Positions 1 to 9,196 of a stretch of 26,986 bases of DNA are shown in pieces; within the stretch, counting starts at the first letter, position 1, and the number at the start of each line of letters is the position of its first letter. Source of the DNA: Tieghemiomyces parasiticus (Eukaryota > Kickxellomycota > Dimargaritomycetes > Dimargaritales > Dimargaritaceae). The notes beneath the pieces are model-generated. The model was not told the origin of the DNA and made no database searches. It saw only the letters and a program-made list of their open reading frames with translations. The stretch spans positions 1-26,986 of the forward strand of contig JANBPT010000656.1 of the NCBI GenBank assembly GCA_027575765.1, given 5' to 3'. A program made the translations under genes and the position numbers.

Positions 1-922
1 TAATCGAAGTCTCTGTAATGATTTTACCGGCGTTGGCTGCTATCCAGCGTCAGAGCACAGTGCGACGGCACTACACAATAGGGCGTTAAGGTATTGGGAT
101 TGGACATTATGGTCCATAAAGTGTGTACGTATGCCTTCGAGGACTAATTACACCCTAGAATAGAATAGATACTTGGGTTCATCATGTTCGACACAGCTCA
201 GTTCACTCTAATGAGACCCATGGTTGCGACATTAAGCCTCGTTTCATAAAACCTTTGTCCAGTGCCTGTACTGTCCATGTCCGAACCGTTAATACGAATC
301 TCGCACTTCTTGCTGTAATAAACTTACGTTGATTTCCACTAGAAGGTGGTGGTTATTCCCAAAACCCAAGAGGTTGTTAGTCCAGCTCAGTAGTTTAGCA
401 ATGGCGCGAAAGGCAGCCTGCTGAGAGTAAACTCTAGTTCAAAATACCGCATCGTAAGTCGGTGGTATTTTTCCCCATTAAGCTCTATAGCAGCAGTGGG
501 TCAACTCTCATAGTGCTTTGGAAAAGCTTTATTCGTAAACTCCGCCGTCGCCCAGTTATTAAAACGAATCCACGTGAATGAGTCCGTGGTCGATTTTGGC
601 AGTATTAGCAATTGGTCGACCTGGAGTGCCCTCGTCTCCTGCAGCAGTAGCAACGGTGGTCATTCATCATTCGCCCACTAGCCCAAGTGCACACGATATC
701 TTTTCTTTATTTGACGAAGGGATGCACGTACATCCAAAGCATAAAGATCTACCAAAGGGTAATTGACGGTAAAGGTAGACTGCTTCGCCTACCAATGGTC
801 CGGCTGATTGGACGGTTTACAGTTTGGGCCAGCTACCGGCGCTTCTAAAATTGCGGCTCACATTAGTATATTGTTATGGTCCATGACAGGGTGGAGGCCA
901 CAAGGAGGGAGAGCGGGAGCGA

Positions 923-934
923 GGGGGGGGGGGG
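923..934 (+). repeat. G12 homopolymer
   Basis: Uninterrupted run of 12 G on the plus strand in a gene-free region. One of four G runs of 10 or more in the window, all G on the plus strand. Confidence 0.95.
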
Positions 935-2045
935 TGACGAGGGAGCCCAGACCTCATCAACAAAAGTCGCCTTGTGGCACGGACGATAGAGCCCTTTGTT
1001 AAGGTCCAATTAGGTTGACCAATTCCAGCCGAGATTGCTCGCCACTTTGGGGCCTTTGTCACTGCTGCCCATCATCGTTTTGGCCGTCGTCGACCCTTCC
1101 CCCTCCATTTGCTCTCTGCGGAGATGGAGCGGACCGAAGCGCAATGGCGAGGTCCTCCTTTGCTGAATACCTCTGTACTACAGTACTTTCTTGCGTTACC
1201 CCCCACCACGACGTTCACCACTGGGTCCCAGGCACTCTTCCCCGTTTCCACCTAAAGTGTGGAGAAAGTTCTCCCCCCTACTGTCATGCTAGCAGCCGTC
1301 GTATCTGGAGGTGGAGCAAGGTTGGTCCGTTAAACCTTATTTGACTGCTTCACTATCCAGCCACACAGTCATTGAATGGGGTCGATTGAATTTGGCTTGC
1401 GTCTCTTCTGACACGTGGAGCAGCGATCGGCTGGGTCAAGAGTGGCGAGAGAAAACTGATGCAGCCGCTTAAGGAGTCAAGGGGATACAGTGCAGTTATA
1501 GGTACTACCGAGGGCAGACACAGTGGTAGGTACAAGATCACTGTCAATTTCCCATCTCTTTGAATACATTCTTTTCGGTTTATTTACCCTCCTACTTAAA
1601 TGTTTCTACACTCCAGCATTCGGACACCGCCACCCTCCAAAAGAAGCCACCATTTGCCCCGACATCAGGAACCACACCTCGAAACCAAAGGAGGGGACAG
1701 CGCCAGAGAGAGTCAGCTGGTGACGCGAAATACCATTTAAGGGGGGGCACGGATGGTAACGAAATGTTGCCGTTGCCCATCGTACCAAGCCAGTGCAAGG
1801 GGGAGGGAGATGGGTTGGAAACTCCGACACGGGTCGCTCACCCCCATGGTTGACAAAGACTCTTCGGAAAGAATCGTTGGGTTCTGCGGTTTATGGTGTG
1901 GGGCGAAGGAGATGAGCAGTAGGAATAAGGTGTTGAGCCAATGTTGCGCACATACCAGTGCAGATGCGCGGGCCGTGGATGATGGGCAGTGGCATTACGG
2001 CTAAAAAGAGATACCGCAGCTACTAGGTGAACGGGGAAAAGTGGA

Positions 2046-2056
2046 GGGGGGGGGGG
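2046..2056 (+). repeat. G11 homopolymer
   Basis: Uninterrupted run of 11 G on the plus strand in the gene-free region, just before the strongly C/T-rich stretch. Confidence 0.95.
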
Positions 2057-3339
2057 AAACAGGACGGCGAAAGGTTTAGACTGGGATCTGGCTGACCAAC
2101 CTTGTTAAAACTAAGCGACAATGAACTTTGCGCTTTGTGCACCCGGCCCCTCCGACTATTCACTACAAGTGTCCCCCCCTCTCCCCCTCTCCCCCCTCCG
2201 TCCTTCCTCCTTTTCTGCTCTCTGTCTGGCCTCCTTCCCCTGTCCCCTACCCTTAAAGGGTGGCCCATCCCAAGGCCTCCGAGCCATCTTTACCGGCCGT
2301 CTCTCCCTCTCTTTCGCACCTATTACGCCGCATGTCGGGCACAGTGGTATATAATCTTGCCGATGGTCGCCCACGTTCGCCACGGCCTATTCGCACCGAA
2401 TTAGTGTACTACGTCTGCACACATACATTTTATTAGCTCTTGCTCAGCCTCACTGTGCCACTCATTTCAATTACTTGCATCATTTCGCCCTGTGTACTAG
2501 TGGCTAACCTGCTACTACGCCTGTTGACTTCCCGTACCACCGCTTTCACCACAGCTTACACAGCGTCCTGTCTCCATCAGCACTGCACATACCGTCAGCC
2601 AACGTCTCCCCCAACTTGCATCGTTTGGCTTGTCGAAACTCATCTTCCATCCCACCTTTATCCGTTGTTCCACTAAACACCACCCGACCTATAACCCCTC
2701 CCCCAGTACAACCACGCTACTCCCTACCAGACCCTGTCGGCACCTCAGCCTGTTCCCAACCCTTGGTCGTCGTTGTTGCTATTGGTACCCTTTCTGCCCA
2801 AGCCCAATCCTTCGGTTGTAAGAGCCTCCTGCATCCCCCCTGGTACGCACCCATACTCACGCACACGGATTATCTGTGCAGAGCCACCGGTGCCATTGGC
2901 ATCTTAGCTGTGTCACAACTGAATATGTTGACCATCCGCTCATAACTACTGCTCTGTGCTTACCAACCCCCTTGCCTGTCCCCATCCCTTACACATATCC
3001 CCGCACCCAGTACCCCTGTCCCCCCGACGTGGCTTGTTTATTGTCCCACTACCAGGCCTGCACATCCACACCTCACCCCTTGTCATAAAGCGCACCGCCG
3101 CCACCATCATCACACTCCCTGTACCCTCCCCTGCTCGTTACAGCAATTGTCCATCCACGGGTCTGCCCTTCACTCACCTGCATAATCGGTAAGCGCACAC
3201 TCTACACCACTTCTCGCGTGGGCGGAAGGCCGATGGGCCCAGCCTTTTCTGTGGCCTTGGTAAATCCTGTTCCCTCTATAGTATTTTTCGTTCACATTTT
3301 TTCTTGGTACGCGGTCAATCTTGCGAGAGTTGGCCCTCG

Positions 3340-3351
3340 TAAGGGTTAGGG
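3340..3351 (+). promoter_or_regulatory. Telomere-repeat-like motif TAAGGGTTAGGG (possible telobox)
   Basis: The 12-mer contains GGGTTAGGG, one and a half vertebrate/fungal-type telomere units, about 690 bases upstream of the 1543-codon gene. Single TTAGGG units inside promoters can bind Myb-type telobox factors such as Tbf1. It is too short to be a telomere. Function is inferred only. Confidence 0.35.
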
Positions 3352-3915
3352 CGGCGTACGGGACCAACCCCACACTGAGTTTACTAGTACGCACACCCTT
3401 TCCCCACATGCGGACCCCTTGAACTCTTAAGTGTACCGGATGCTAGCTCGTTTCTTTCTACTCCATCCTGTCCGCCGATCCATTGGCCACTACCGTGCCC
3501 AACGCCGCCGGTTTCCTTAAACCTTGGCAATTACTGTGTCTACCATTCGGCACACTAGGGCCAAGTCGAATTCATCCTAGACTCACACCCTTCTTGAGTA
3601 CTCGGCACTTTCCGTAGCCATGCTCGTTAGATAATACCTCACACGGCACCCATTAACCAGCAATCGCATAAATAACTGCTGACCCTATCCCCCAGACGCC
3701 AAGCTTTCGTGTGCCCCCTGAAAGTTCATTGCTGCCGCACGCCGTAACACATTGATAAGGTAAATTACCAAGTGCGAAGGTGTCGTTTCCCTTGGGGTGA
3801 GTGAACTATACCCCTCTGCTGTGAACGGAAACCAATATCCAGCCGTTCTTCCGTGTATTAAGGTCACCCGATGTACCCAATGGTATCCGGCCCTGCGATT
3901 CAACCGACATTTCGG

Positions 3916-3927
3916 CTAACCCTAACC
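3916..3927 (-). promoter_or_regulatory. Inverted telomere-repeat-like motif CTAACCCTAACC
   Basis: This is the complement-strand counterpart of the motif at 3340-3351. It lies 105 bases before the start codon of the 1543-residue gene. Two such motifs in opposite orientation within 600 bases are suggestive but could be chance. Confidence 0.35.
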
Positions 3928-4032
3928 TGTAGATTTGGATCCACCACTCTTTTCCCTCCAGCGTGCCCCCGCCGCGCACCTGTACATTACATAAAATAGA
4001 CGGCCTACCGTGACTGGTTCTCGATTCACCTT

Positions 4033-7000
4033 ATGACCGCGCCGCCACCCGTCTCGTCAATCTCCGCATTTACATCATTTGAGCTACCACCATATCCACA
4101 CAGCGCCAGCCCTTATCAGACCCAATTCGCCTCACGGCTGCCTCCGCCCGTCCCGCCCCCTCGACCCCGCCCTTCCAAATTTTGCGACCTTACCGGCCTA
4201 GCCCAACGTGACCTCAACCCTTCTACCGCCACTTTCATTAAGCATCCGACGTACCATCCTCCACAGTCTCCTGTCGTCGACTCTTGGCAGCCACATCTTC
4301 AGCCATCATACAGCGCCACCCTTATGACCCAACCCACCCCGACCCACCAGGCTCCCCCTAGTCCCCACCTGGATGTTCGGTCTAATGGACTACCGCCTCG
4401 CAACCCAGACCCCAAGCCCAGGACAGAACACCCCGTGCTCCTCACCCAAGCTAAGGATCTCCGTCGCGAGGTCTACGCCACCTCTCCCACGCACGACCAC
4501 TCGCCCCAAGGAGCCATACCGTCGGAACCCACCACCCCCAGGACTGCCTCCTGGACGGCTGCCATTCGCCGCAAGATGACTCAGAAATTGAGTTTTAAGC
4601 GAGAACGGCGCCCATCCCTCGATCGGCTCTTCGAGGATCGCTTAAGCGACTGGGCCGCACAGCAGGCCAACGAGTTAGGCTATGGTGGGGTCCCATTCAC
4701 CCCCGCCACCACCGCCCCCATGAGTCGGGCCTTCACCGAAGGTGCCCAAGCTGCGCATTATAACCAATACGAATCCCCGCGCACCGCCCCGCTGGGACCC
4801 CCCCCATACGCCGGCACCATGGGTCCGAGCATGGTTGATGCGTCGACCATGACCGTTTCACCCACGCAGTCGATGCACGGGGCGCCATACGCCACCCTTC
4901 CATGCCACCTCATTCCGCAGAGGACCGCCTTCACCGACGATCATTGGGCTCCGGGTCTCCCCAATATGATCTATGCAGGGTCGCTCCGTCGTCCCGGGGC
5001 AGATCAGTTGCGGGTCTTGAACCCGAACCCAGCCTCCCGTGCTTCACTCGCCTCGCTTCTCGATCGACCCTTGCCCTCCATACCCAACTCTCGGTCGCCG
5101 TCTCCAACCTCATTGGGCATGAAACCAACCGAACGCGGGCTCCGCAGTCGTCTCCTATCGTTCGATAAGTCGAAGTTGCGAACTAAATCGCCGAGCACGG
5201 GGCCTGGTACCCCGGGCAAGCCAGTCCCCTTGGCCCCAGCATCCGCTTCAGAGTCGGTACATCGTACTAGACACGGACCTGTGTCGCATCAGTCCAGCCC
5301 ACGGCTACCCTTTCCTGTTGATGACCACGAGTCGATAGGCCAAACCACGGCTGACCTACCAATCGTGTCCATTAGCTCCGCAACCGGCGCTAGGCCGCCA
5401 ACTGTCGTAGGCTCCACGCCCAACCCTTCGCTCTCCTCCCTCAACCATTCGTCGGAAAAGTTCCTGTCGTGGACTACCTACGGCTCGAACGACATAGACC
5501 AGGAGTTAAGCGATCGGTTCCACGCCCTGGGAATCGAGCCATCCCTGCCGCCGTCCCGGCAAAGCTTGACAAATAGCATGGGCCATGATTCTCCAATAAC
5601 ATCGCCATTGACCTCGCAGCCAGCCCCGCTCGTCCAGAACGACGCAGCCTTGACTCCATCCGACCTTGTGTGCCATCTCGAGCCCAACGCCTCGGCAAGG
5701 GCTGATCATACTATGGTCCGTCGACGCATACTGGCCGTCAATCGCCACTTTGACGAACTCCAGACCACTCCATCGCCGCACCCTTCGTCTGGACGGCCGA
5801 GCAAGAAATTACTCAACCACGTCGAGGGCATCACAAACAACTTCGTGAACCGGGTGCGCGGGGCCTCGTTCAAGGGCCCTCGCAACCCGAAGCTGACCGT
5901 AACGGTGTCTCACCCCATGTCCCTGACCGATAGTCTCAGCCCCCCCGTAACCAGCGGCGCTCTCTCTGGGTCTGTCGGTGCCCCACAGGCAATGTCGCCG
6001 GCTGTCACCCAGCTTCCCAACGGGGTGGAGCTGGTTTCATTGGACCAGGCGGCCATGGCGAGCCAGTCGCCTGCTATCTCAGCATCGGCCGAGAGTACCT
6101 TGCCTGTGCCAGCGGCCTCCGGCTCCCATCTGCTCCGCTCTTCAGATACCATCAACTTGCCCGTGGCTAAACAGATGCTCAAGATCCGTACACTCGACAT
6201 GCTCGATGGACACTACCGCCCTGCCGTAACCGTGCCCTGGGACGTGGCCTCGTCGTTCAGCTGCGACCGCTCTACTGTAGCTTGTTCGCCGTCCGCGTCT
6301 GCTGCCTCCCTTACCTCATTGCCCGTCGCCCCTTTATCGCCGCTCACTCCGCTGTCGCCCAAGTTAAAACCCGCCCACCCCGCCCCTCCCAATTCGGCAT
6401 ACCGTTTGGCCCGCGGCCCTGTGTCGTCACCGCCGACTTCAGCCAGCGCCAGCCTGGTGCCGTCCCATCGAGCCCTGGATGACAATATCGCTCTAAAACG
6501 TATTTCTGGGGTCAGTCTTGGTCAGGACCCGACCGTCGATTCGCCCGCCACAGCCGAGCTGAAAAGTGGGAAGATAGACCCCGAAATTGTGCCGGGTCCT
6601 CGTCGCCTGGCCAAGCCCGTGAATAACCCCACTCGTGGAAGTTACCACGACGTCGACCAGCCCCTTCGCCTGCTCAGGAGTTCATCCCGCCAGTTTACAC
6701 CGCCCACGGCGCCACGGTCACGTCACAACTCCCAACGCCCGATCATTCAGACCAAGGCCGTCAACTCTTCGACGGTGACGGAGACGCCCGCAAACTCGGC
6801 ATCACCATCCAGCTTGCCTTCTGCCAAGGTTCGTTCGACCCCGGTCGGCCTTCAGGGCAATGCAAATAGTGAGATGGCTCAGCGCCAGAAAAAGCGGGCC
6901 ACCTTCCCCCCCGCCGTGCCAATCAGCAGCAGTACGGAAGTCGACTACGACAGAAGCGACGAGACAACCGGTTCTGGTGCGGACAGTTTCGCCCGCCTGA

Positions 7001-8664
7001 CCCGCCAGGCCATTGACACTTCCACTACCCCAGCGCCCTCCACGGTGCAGCCAGATTACCGCGACCTCCTGACCAAGGCCGAGTTCTGCACCTTAGTCCA
7101 AGACCTCGCCCATGCCATCTACCAGAGTGCCCTTGAGGTTGCCATGACCCGTGCTAACGCCAGCATGGGGAGTGGGATGTTGCAGTCCGGTGCGCCAGCC
7201 GCCACTGCCACTACGGGTAAAGCCGCAGGTACCCGGCCATCTTCGACGAATTCTGCCATTAGCGCCTTCGCTGTCCAGGGTGACGAGCTGGACCTGTCCA
7301 TGACTGGGGTGAGTGACGATAAACTCACCCGACCCGCTGCTGGGAACACTAGTTGGGATATGGATGTGTCAATCAGTCAGATAGATCCCTACCTGACAAT
7401 GGCCCTCGAGGGGACCGCGGATAATATCATTCCTACTGTCCCGAATGTCACGTCAGCTACTGCTCCTCCAGTGGCTGAGGTGGTTGTCCAGTCTGAGGCC
7501 GCGCCGATCGTCGACGAAGCGCTCAAAGTAAAATTGCGCCGGTCTGCCGTCCGCCAGTCACTGATGCTCGTCAGTCTTCAACTCCAGAAGGCCGGTGAGA
7601 CTGCCCAGGCGGACAGCTTCCAGACCAGGCCCTCACCGGTTCCGAAGTCAGTAGCCCAAGAGCCCGATTTGGCCCATCAGGCGGAGGAGCCTAACCGATC
7701 CGCCCCACCCGAGCCAGAAATAGGGTACCCGGAAGGTTCCAACGCCACCCTGCCCGGCCTGGTCAAGGCCGAGGAGAGTGGGGGTCCGAATTGCGAGCCA
7801 TTCCACAGTGACCATAGCCACGAACCAGCGCCCGTCAACCAGAATGCCTGCCTTAGCGACACCTGTAGCAGCGCGGACGATTCCGGAAATATTGACCCAC
7901 CAGTCCAACCCTCACCCCTCAGTCCCACTAACACGCCAAACGGCGGCACCGATAAGCACCCGCTGGCGGGGGAAACCCCCAACACCCGCAAGACCCGCCT
8001 GCGCGCCTCCATTCGCCTCTCGTCCATCCGCCACCCGATGCACTATCAGCCCGATCCGAAGTTCAAGATTGCCGAGGACAGCGACGCGCACAGTAGCGAC
8101 ACGTGCGGAGAGGGGGGCGATGACGACGACGATGAAGAGGTTGACTACGGTCATGTGGCCATCCTCAGCCACCAGATCATCAGCACGGCTCCGCGCCAAG
8201 ACTTTGAACTGTCCCGTGTCTCCAGCATTGCCATGTCGACCGCTTCGATAACCGGTCCGCACCATTCCTTTGTAGCCAGTAATACCAGTAGCAACGGCGA
8301 CAGTGACGAATCCCCCCGTTGTGAGAGCAATACTAGCCTCTTAAACGAAGTCATGCTGGCCAGCGAAATGCACCCTTACTCTCAAGCCCGACTTGGCTAC
8401 GCCACTGACCACCCTAACCAATACCACAGTCATCACCCACCCGACTATTCCCGCCAGTCGTCCTCGTTCGATTCCATCCTACGCCTATCGGAAACCCCCT
8501 ATCTAGCCAAACTCGGCTTTAATCTGGAATACCCGCGCTTGTCGTCTCGTGAGAACCCTCCCAACCAGGCCTGCCGCCGTTCCTGCGTATGTCAGATCCC
8601 CGACGACATCACCGCCTGCATTCACGATGACGTCCGCTTTGACCCGTCTGAACTCCAGTTTTAA
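4033..8664 (+). CDS. Unrecognised large disordered Pro/Ser-rich protein (1543 aa)
   Basis: One uninterrupted reading frame from ATG to TAA, with an in-frame stop upstream at 3997, so 4033 is the natural start. I do not recognise the family. Most of the chain is Pro/Ser/Thr/Ala-rich and probably disordered. Visible elements: a proline ligand (PPPVPPPRPRP, about 37-47); a basic patch with a PKA-like RRPS site (192-195) followed by an amphipathic stretch to about 220; RPLPSIP (345-351), a classic class I SH3 ligand; possible helices near 713-731, 1007-1043 and 1163-1197; an acidic run near 1360 (GGDDDDDEEVDYG); and a C-terminal cysteine group C1514, C1518, C1520, C1529. No signal peptide or membrane segment is seen. 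The SH3 ligands and basic/acidic patches would suit a cytoskeleton, polarity or signalling scaffold, but that is a guess. The gene converges with DNA2. Confidence 0.85.
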   Translation: MTAPPPVSSISAFTSFELPPYPHSASPYQTQFASRLPPPVPPPRPRPSKFCDLTGLAQRDLNPSTATFIKHPTYHPPQSPVVDSWQPHLQPSYSATLMTQPTPTHQAPPSPHLDVRSNGLPPRNPDPKPRTEHPVLLTQAKDLRREVYATSPTHDHSPQGAIPSEPTTPRTASWTAAIRRKMTQKLSFKRERRPSLDRLFEDRLSDWAAQQANELGYGGVPFTPATTAPMSRAFTEGAQAAHYNQYESPRTAPLGPPPYAGTMGPSMVDASTMTVSPTQSMHGAPYATLPCHLIPQRTAFTDDHWAPGLPNMIYAGSLRRPGADQLRVLNPNPASRASLASLLDRPLPSIPNSRSPSPTSLGMKPTERGLRSRLLSFDKSKLRTKSPSTGPGTPGKPVPLAPASASESVHRTRHGPVSHQSSPRLPFPVDDHESIGQTTADLPIVSISSATGARPPTVVGSTPNPSLSSLNHSSEKFLSWTTYGSNDIDQELSDRFHALGIEPSLPPSRQSLTNSMGHDSPITSPLTSQPAPLVQNDAALTPSDLVCHLEPNASARADHTMVRRRILAVNRHFDELQTTPSPHPSSGRPSKKLLNHVEGITNNFVNRVRGASFKGPRNPKLTVTVSHPMSLTDSLSPPVTSGALSGSVGAPQAMSPAVTQLPNGVELVSLDQAAMASQSPAISASAESTLPVPAASGSHLLRSSDTINLPVAKQMLKIRTLDMLDGHYRPAVTVPWDVASSFSCDRSTVACSPSASAASLTSLPVAPLSPLTPLSPKLKPAHPAPPNSAYRLARGPVSSPPTSASASLVPSHRALDDNIALKRISGVSLGQDPTVDSPATAELKSGKIDPEIVPGPRRLAKPVNNPTRGSYHDVDQPLRLLRSSSRQFTPPTAPRSRHNSQRPIIQTKAVNSSTVTETPANSASPSSLPSAKVRSTPVGLQGNANSEMAQRQKKRATFPPAVPISSSTEVDYDRSDETTGSGADSFARLTRQAIDTSTTPAPSTVQPDYRDLLTKAEFCTLVQDLAHAIYQSALEVAMTRANASMGSGMLQSGAPAATATTGKAAGTRPSSTNSAISAFAVQGDELDLSMTGVSDDKLTRPAAGNTSWDMDVSISQIDPYLTMALEGTADNIIPTVPNVTSATAPPVAEVVVQSEAAPIVDEALKVKLRRSAVRQSLMLVSLQLQKAGETAQADSFQTRPSPVPKSVAQEPDLAHQAEEPNRSAPPEPEIGYPEGSNATLPGLVKAEESGGPNCEPFHSDHSHEPAPVNQNACLSDTCSSADDSGNIDPPVQPSPLSPTNTPNGGTDKHPLAGETPNTRKTRLRASIRLSSIRHPMHYQPDPKFKIAEDSDAHSSDTCGEGGDDDDDEEVDYGHVAILSHQIISTAPRQDFELSRVSSIAMSTASITGPHHSFVASNTSSNGDSDESPRCESNTSLLNEVMLASEMHPYSQARLGYATDHPNQYHSHHPPDYSRQSSSFDSILRLSETPYLAKLGFNLEYPRLSSRENPPNQACRRSCVCQIPDDITACIHDDVRFDPSELQF

Positions 8665-9196
8665 GCCTGAACCCTCCTCCCCAATCGACTCGCTTTTGCA
8701 TATCGTTGAGCATAGTAGTTCGAGATCATCTTATCATATACTTTAAATTTTTAAACCCAGATGCTTCTAAAGCACGTCGCCGTTAGTGAGCTGACTGAAC
8801 GATTTTACCACAAGCCACGACCATTATTGTACTCCATCTACATTCTTTTGGTTTCACATTAGCCTCTCTCTCTTCGTATAAACTCTTTTTTCTCTATTTA
8901 AGATCCATGTAGCTCACATTACCTCTTGGACACCGTTATTTTATTTTCATTTGGGATAAAGATGCCATCGAACCTTGAGGGTATAAAGGATAGAAAGTCG
9001 ATACGAACCTTAGTTTCTAAGCGTCGAGAAAGAAACCACCATTGGCAAATGGTATCGCCTAGTCATTTAGCATTTCCTTTGTATGTCGTAACTACACCAT
9101 AAAAGGCTGCCAGCTCTCCCGAATTAGATAGTTGGTTGGTATTATTATGCTTCTCTAGACATAACGGATAATTTAATAGAAAGCCGGGCGTGGCCC
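8665..9196. other. Convergent 3' intergenic region
   Basis: This separates the tail-to-tail ends of the 1543-residue gene and DNA2. It is AT-richer than the neighbouring genes, with TTTAAATTTTTAAA near 8742-8756 and several TTTATTT-like tracts that could serve 3'-end formation on both strands. No gene is seen. Confidence 0.6.

Larger units (their letters stand above)
1..4032. other. 4-kb region without a supportable gene; pyrimidine-rich leader/promoter
   Basis: Only short open frames (up to about 110 codons) occur on either strand. None resembles a known family or is joined to others by convincing GT...AG borders. The first 800 bases have mixed composition. From about 2100 to 3200 the plus strand is strongly C/T-rich with many CCC and CTC runs, as in fungal promoters and long 5' leaders. 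The next gene starts at 4033 on the same strand, so part of this DNA may be its promoter, 5' UTR or a 5' UTR intron. I saw no rRNA, snRNA or tRNA signature by eye. A fast-evolving spliced gene or a non-coding RNA cannot be excluded. Confidence 0.6.

Noticed and set aside
578..766. 62-codon ATG-initiated frame near the window start
   Set aside because: No family similarity, no supporting splice sites or neighbours, and its length is within chance expectation.
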